This document shows, one piece after another, positions 4,782 to 7,608 of a stretch of 7,608 bases of DNA. Source of the DNA: Holosporaceae bacterium UBA3830 (GTDB lineage Bacteria; Pseudomonadota; Alphaproteobacteria; UBA3830); the NCBI GenBank assembly GCA_002393025.1, contig DGIE01000041.1, forward strand, positions 1-7,608. The letters are read 5' to 3'. The position numbers were made by a program, and so were the translations under genes. Under the pieces are notes generated by a model. The model ran no database searches. It saw nothing but the letters and a program-made list of their open reading frames with translations, and had not been told where the DNA came from. Position 1 is the first letter of the stretch. Every line of letters starts with the position of its first letter.

Positions 4782-7604
4782 TTATTCTTTACCGGATAAA
4801 CTCTTCTCCTCAACTTTTTTAACCTCTACCTTTTTGGTTAAGAGCTGATTTTTCTTTACGTAATGCTCGATAAAATCAAAATCTTTTCCATAGATTTCCT
4901 CGAAGATTCTACGACTATTTTCAAAACATTCACTCATGTCTTTCGAATTTTCAAGAAAAACACCCTGCCCACTTAAAGTCTGATAAGACGATCGTTCCAG
5001 AATTCTCTCACATAAGACATTCACTTCCTTGAAAAAGTTCGCGAAGTATTTTCGAGAAGAATCAATATTTTTTCTACGGTACTCGGCTACTGCCGCGTGA
5101 TACATACAAGTGTCGTACAGTAAATCACAATAGTTATTCCGCTCTCTGTCTCCGTAGGAATTGCCTTCCTTATCTTCATAATTCAATACATTTTCACACA
5201 CTCGAATCGCTTCATCCAACCTATTGAGACGAATCAGGCATTCCACTTCATGACACCTAACCCTAAACAAATACTCTCCTTTCATCAACTTTGCAAAAAA
5301 TGACTCGGACTCCAAAAAATATTTATAAGCTCGAGAAACTTTGCCCAAACGAAGGCTAGCCAATCCTCTCTCAAGAGCAATTATGCCCCTAGCATACAAT
5401 GTATCCGCATTATAATACCCGGCCTTATCAAGAGCTTCTTCCGCTTCCTTCGCCAGATCCAAGGCTTGCTGATATGATCCTAAAGCGTTATAAATTCCTG
5501 CCAGTTTGGCCCTTTGAACATTTCTCCTGGTCGCAGCCGGCTCAAATTTATCGAATTTTTCGTGAGACAAAACTTCTATAGCTTTTTTCATTATATCCAC
5601 AGAGGCACGTGTATTTTCCCGATTTATTCCCTCCACAAAGTAATTAAAAGCCATATTCTCGAGGATATTGGATTCAAATAACCCTTTTCGAACATCTTCC
5701 ATTTGCGCAAGTTTAAGATGCTCTAACGCAGACGTAAAGCACAAGTTGGACTGATCAAAAGCCATTTGTCTCATGCGGACAATACCCAATATCATATAAG
5801 CATGGACTTTTTCCAAAGTGTTATCGTGAAAAACCTTTAGACTTTCGACCAAACACTTATCGGCCAGGGAAATCTTATTCATAACTGTATAAATCTCGCC
5901 CATTCTAAATTTTACTCTGGCTAAATTGTACTCGCCCAAGCAATTATTTCCCTCATTAATCTCAACAACTTTAATGAGATACTCCATCGCTTCTTTCATT
6001 CTATAAGACTTCGTTCTTAAAATTTCAGAGATCAACAACATTAATCTGGACTTGTCCCCTGCTATCTTCTCTCCTTTAATATTCGAAATTTTAGATAACA
6101 TAGCCTCCAAATGAGGAACCAAAGTTAATTTCTTGTCAGCATTATGAAAAATCACCTTAGTTATCGTATGCACTGCCGACGCCAACTCGTCACTTGTGAG
6201 TAATTCCCTAACGTAGTCATAACCTATCTTGTGGCTACTCCTGTGAATGGAAATTTCTGCCCCTGAATCTGTCACCAATGATTTTTCTCTAAGCTTTCTT
6301 ATAAAGTTATCAGCATTAAGAGTCCCTGCGATGTCTTTGAGTATGTATTTCGGAATATTCTGAGAATCCAACAAACACAAAGCCAACAACAGCAACTTGT
6401 ACTCATCCTTGTTGTTTAAAACCTCTTTAAGTGACGAACTTATAATTCCATACCGAGTCTCGCTGTATCCGGAATTTTCCCTTATCAAATCTCTCTGCTC
6501 CGCATTAAGTTCGCTAATACTTTTTGCAAGCAACTGAGAATACTCATCTATCGAAATATTCGTATTTTTTATATAGTAAGCAGCTGCGCTTACATCCAAC
6601 GGGAACTCCGGTATTGTTATTAAAAATTCTGAAACTTTCTTTTTATCCTCAAGACTGAGCTTGGAAAACTCTTTATCGAAAACAATACTCGAAAACAATT
6701 CTCTCTTCTCCTGTTCTTCCAATCTTCCGATATTCACCAAAGACTCAGCTTTTATGAAGTTGTTATTTCCTAAATTTTGGTTCCTAGTTGTAATCAGGAC
6801 ACAACCCCGACCCCAAATCTCTTCATTAGCAGGAAAATATTCCTTAATACTTTCAAAAAAACCAACATTATCCATCAACAAAATCCAGTTATCTTTTTTC
6901 TTTAACAGCATCGAGATAAGCCTGACCAACCTTTTTTTGCGATATTCCACGTCTTGCAAGTTTCTGATAATATCCATCTCCTTTCTTTGACTCTTGGTTA
7001 CTGCTAAATGATCAGCCAATTCCATAAATGAGTTGTACAACGTCTTTTCTGTTTCAGCGTTAATTTCAAATTTAACCTCTCCTTGCAGCAAGGACACCAC
7101 CTTTCTCGCGACAGTGGTTTTTCCCGCTCCACCTGTTCCAAAAATCACAGCTGTTCGTATTCCTTTTCCCCATTTTAATTTCTGAATTATTTTATCTTCG
7201 ACATACGGTCTATCCAGAAAATTATCAGTAAAATTCGAAACATTTGTTATCTCGAGAAGTTTGTGTTTCTTCGGATAAAGAAAGGCGATCACTGCTAACA
7301 AAATTACCAAAATCAATATCAAAGCATGGAGAAACCTTTTGTCTCCACCTAAAATTGAAATTTTCTTCACGATGAGATTTTCTTTATTTTTTTCAAAAAA
7401 ATCTAACAAATCTTTTCTCGAATTAGCCTTCGTCTTCTCCTTTAAATTCCTTACGTGATAATCTATTGCCTTTACCGACACAGACAACTTTTCGGCTATC
7501 TCTCGATAAGTCGCCCCTTTTTTCAGCTCACTGACAACAGACATTTCCTGGCCGGTAAACTTAATTCCATTTATATCTACTTCATCTTTTTTGTTCATTT
7601 TCAT
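4782..7604 (-). CDS. HTH-membrane-NB-ARC-TPR STAND NTPase, possible regulator or defence sensor
   Basis: A 940-residue signal-transduction ATPase of the STAND class. Residues 13-68 form a LuxR-type HTH (FTGQEMSVVSEL, then YREIAEKLSVSVKAIDYHV). Residues 91-110 are a strongly hydrophobic segment flanked by DKR and KKHK. The NTPase follows: entry motif NFLDRPYVEDKI (128-139), Walker A GTGGAGKTT (156-164), Walker B WILLMDNV (240-247, Asp245), sensor-like LITTRN (270-275), a GLPL-equivalent EFPLDVSAAA (333-342), a winged-helix region (about 400-468) and IHR (453-455) where an MHD-type histidine is expected. Residues from about 520 to 830 are helical repeats resembling TPRs (for example YNALGSYQQALDLAKEA), then a charged lysine-rich tail. 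STAND proteins are typically switches that oligomerise when the repeat domain binds a ligand. The N-terminal HTH recalls AfsR-like regulators; the position next to CRISPR also allows a phage-sensing role. The true start is uncertain: ATGs at 7604 and 7598 are possible, no ribosome site is visible, and the frame stays open to the window edge. Confidence 0.88.
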   Translation of the reverse strand: MKMNKKDEVDINGIKFTGQEMSVVSELKKGATYREIAEKLSVSVKAIDYHVRNLKEKTKANSRKDLLDFFEKNKENLIVKKISILGGDKRFLHALILILVILLAVIAFLYPKKHKLLEITNVSNFTDNFLDRPYVEDKIIQKLKWGKGIRTAVIFGTGGAGKTTVARKVVSLLQGEVKFEINAETEKTLYNSFMELADHLAVTKSQRKEMDIIRNLQDVEYRKKRLVRLISMLLKKKDNWILLMDNVGFFESIKEYFPANEEIWGRGCVLITTRNQNLGNNNFIKAESLVNIGRLEEQEKRELFSSIVFDKEFSKLSLEDKKKVSEFLITIPEFPLDVSAAAYYIKNTNISIDEYSQLLAKSISELNAEQRDLIRENSGYSETRYGIISSSLKEVLNNKDEYKLLLLALCLLDSQNIPKYILKDIAGTLNADNFIRKLREKSLVTDSGAEISIHRSSHKIGYDYVRELLTSDELASAVHTITKVIFHNADKKLTLVPHLEAMLSKISNIKGEKIAGDKSRLMLLISEILRTKSYRMKEAMEYLIKVVEINEGNNCLGEYNLARVKFRMGEIYTVMNKISLADKCLVESLKVFHDNTLEKVHAYMILGIVRMRQMAFDQSNLCFTSALEHLKLAQMEDVRKGLFESNILENMAFNYFVEGINRENTRASVDIMKKAIEVLSHEKFDKFEPAATRRNVQRAKLAGIYNALGSYQQALDLAKEAEEALDKAGYYNADTLYARGIIALERGLASLRLGKVSRAYKYFLESESFFAKLMKGEYLFRVRCHEVECLIRLNRLDEAIRVCENVLNYEDKEGNSYGDRERNNYCDLLYDTCMYHAAVAEYRRKNIDSSRKYFANFFKEVNVLCERILERSSYQTLSGQGVFLENSKDMSECFENSRRIFEEIYGKDFDFIEHYVKKNQLLTKKVEVKKVEEKSLSGKE

Positions 7605-7608
7605 ATCT

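Noticed and set aside
6661..6990. Plus-strand open frame of 109 codons within the STAND gene
   Set aside because: It lies opposite the Walker B and sensor region of the NTPase and has no features of its own.

Overview
The window is an AT-rich bacterial CRISPR-Cas locus of type II, most like subtype II-C, followed by a large STAND-type NTPase gene. Genes use the standard stop meaning of TGA: none interrupts about 2,100 codons of long frame. The AT-rich, lysine-rich coding style could suit a candidate-phylum bacterium, but the window does not place the host.

Layout. Positions 3-3149 (+) hold most of cas9, cut off at the left edge; RuvC-I and most of the bridge helix lie outside. A short cas2 (3177-3539, +) follows after 27 bp, with no cas1 between them. 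A 74-bp gap carries a hairpin whose T-tract is on the minus strand. The CRISPR array runs from 3614 to 4640: 15 near-identical 36-bp repeats plus one strongly decayed terminal repeat, exactly in register, and 15 spacers (fourteen of 30 nt, one of 31 nt). A 141-bp gap (4641-4781) holds a possible minus-strand promoter and the terminator of the next gene. The rest (4782-7604, -) encodes a 940-residue protein with a LuxR-type HTH, one hydrophobic segment, an NB-ARC-like NTPase and a TPR-like helical C-terminus.

How it works together. Read on the minus strand, the repeat begins GTTATA and ends TGATAAAAT, the usual crRNA orientation of type II repeats. Each intact repeat also contains TTGACC, a 17-nt gap and TAAAAT with an extended TG: a near-consensus housekeeping promoter pointing into the next spacer. 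This is the arrangement known from Neisseria and Campylobacter II-C systems, where each crRNA is started separately inside the array. Transcription would run leftward toward cas2 and stop at the minus-strand hairpin, while cas9-cas2 converge on it from the left. The decayed repeat at the right end suggests that the old end of the array is on the right and new spacers enter next to cas2.

Not found in the window: cas1, a tracrRNA anti-repeat, and the 5' end of cas9. Two spacers are present twice (1 = 3 and 12 = 13). The STAND protein is the least familiar element; it could be a regulator or a phage sensor, and the sequence does not decide this.
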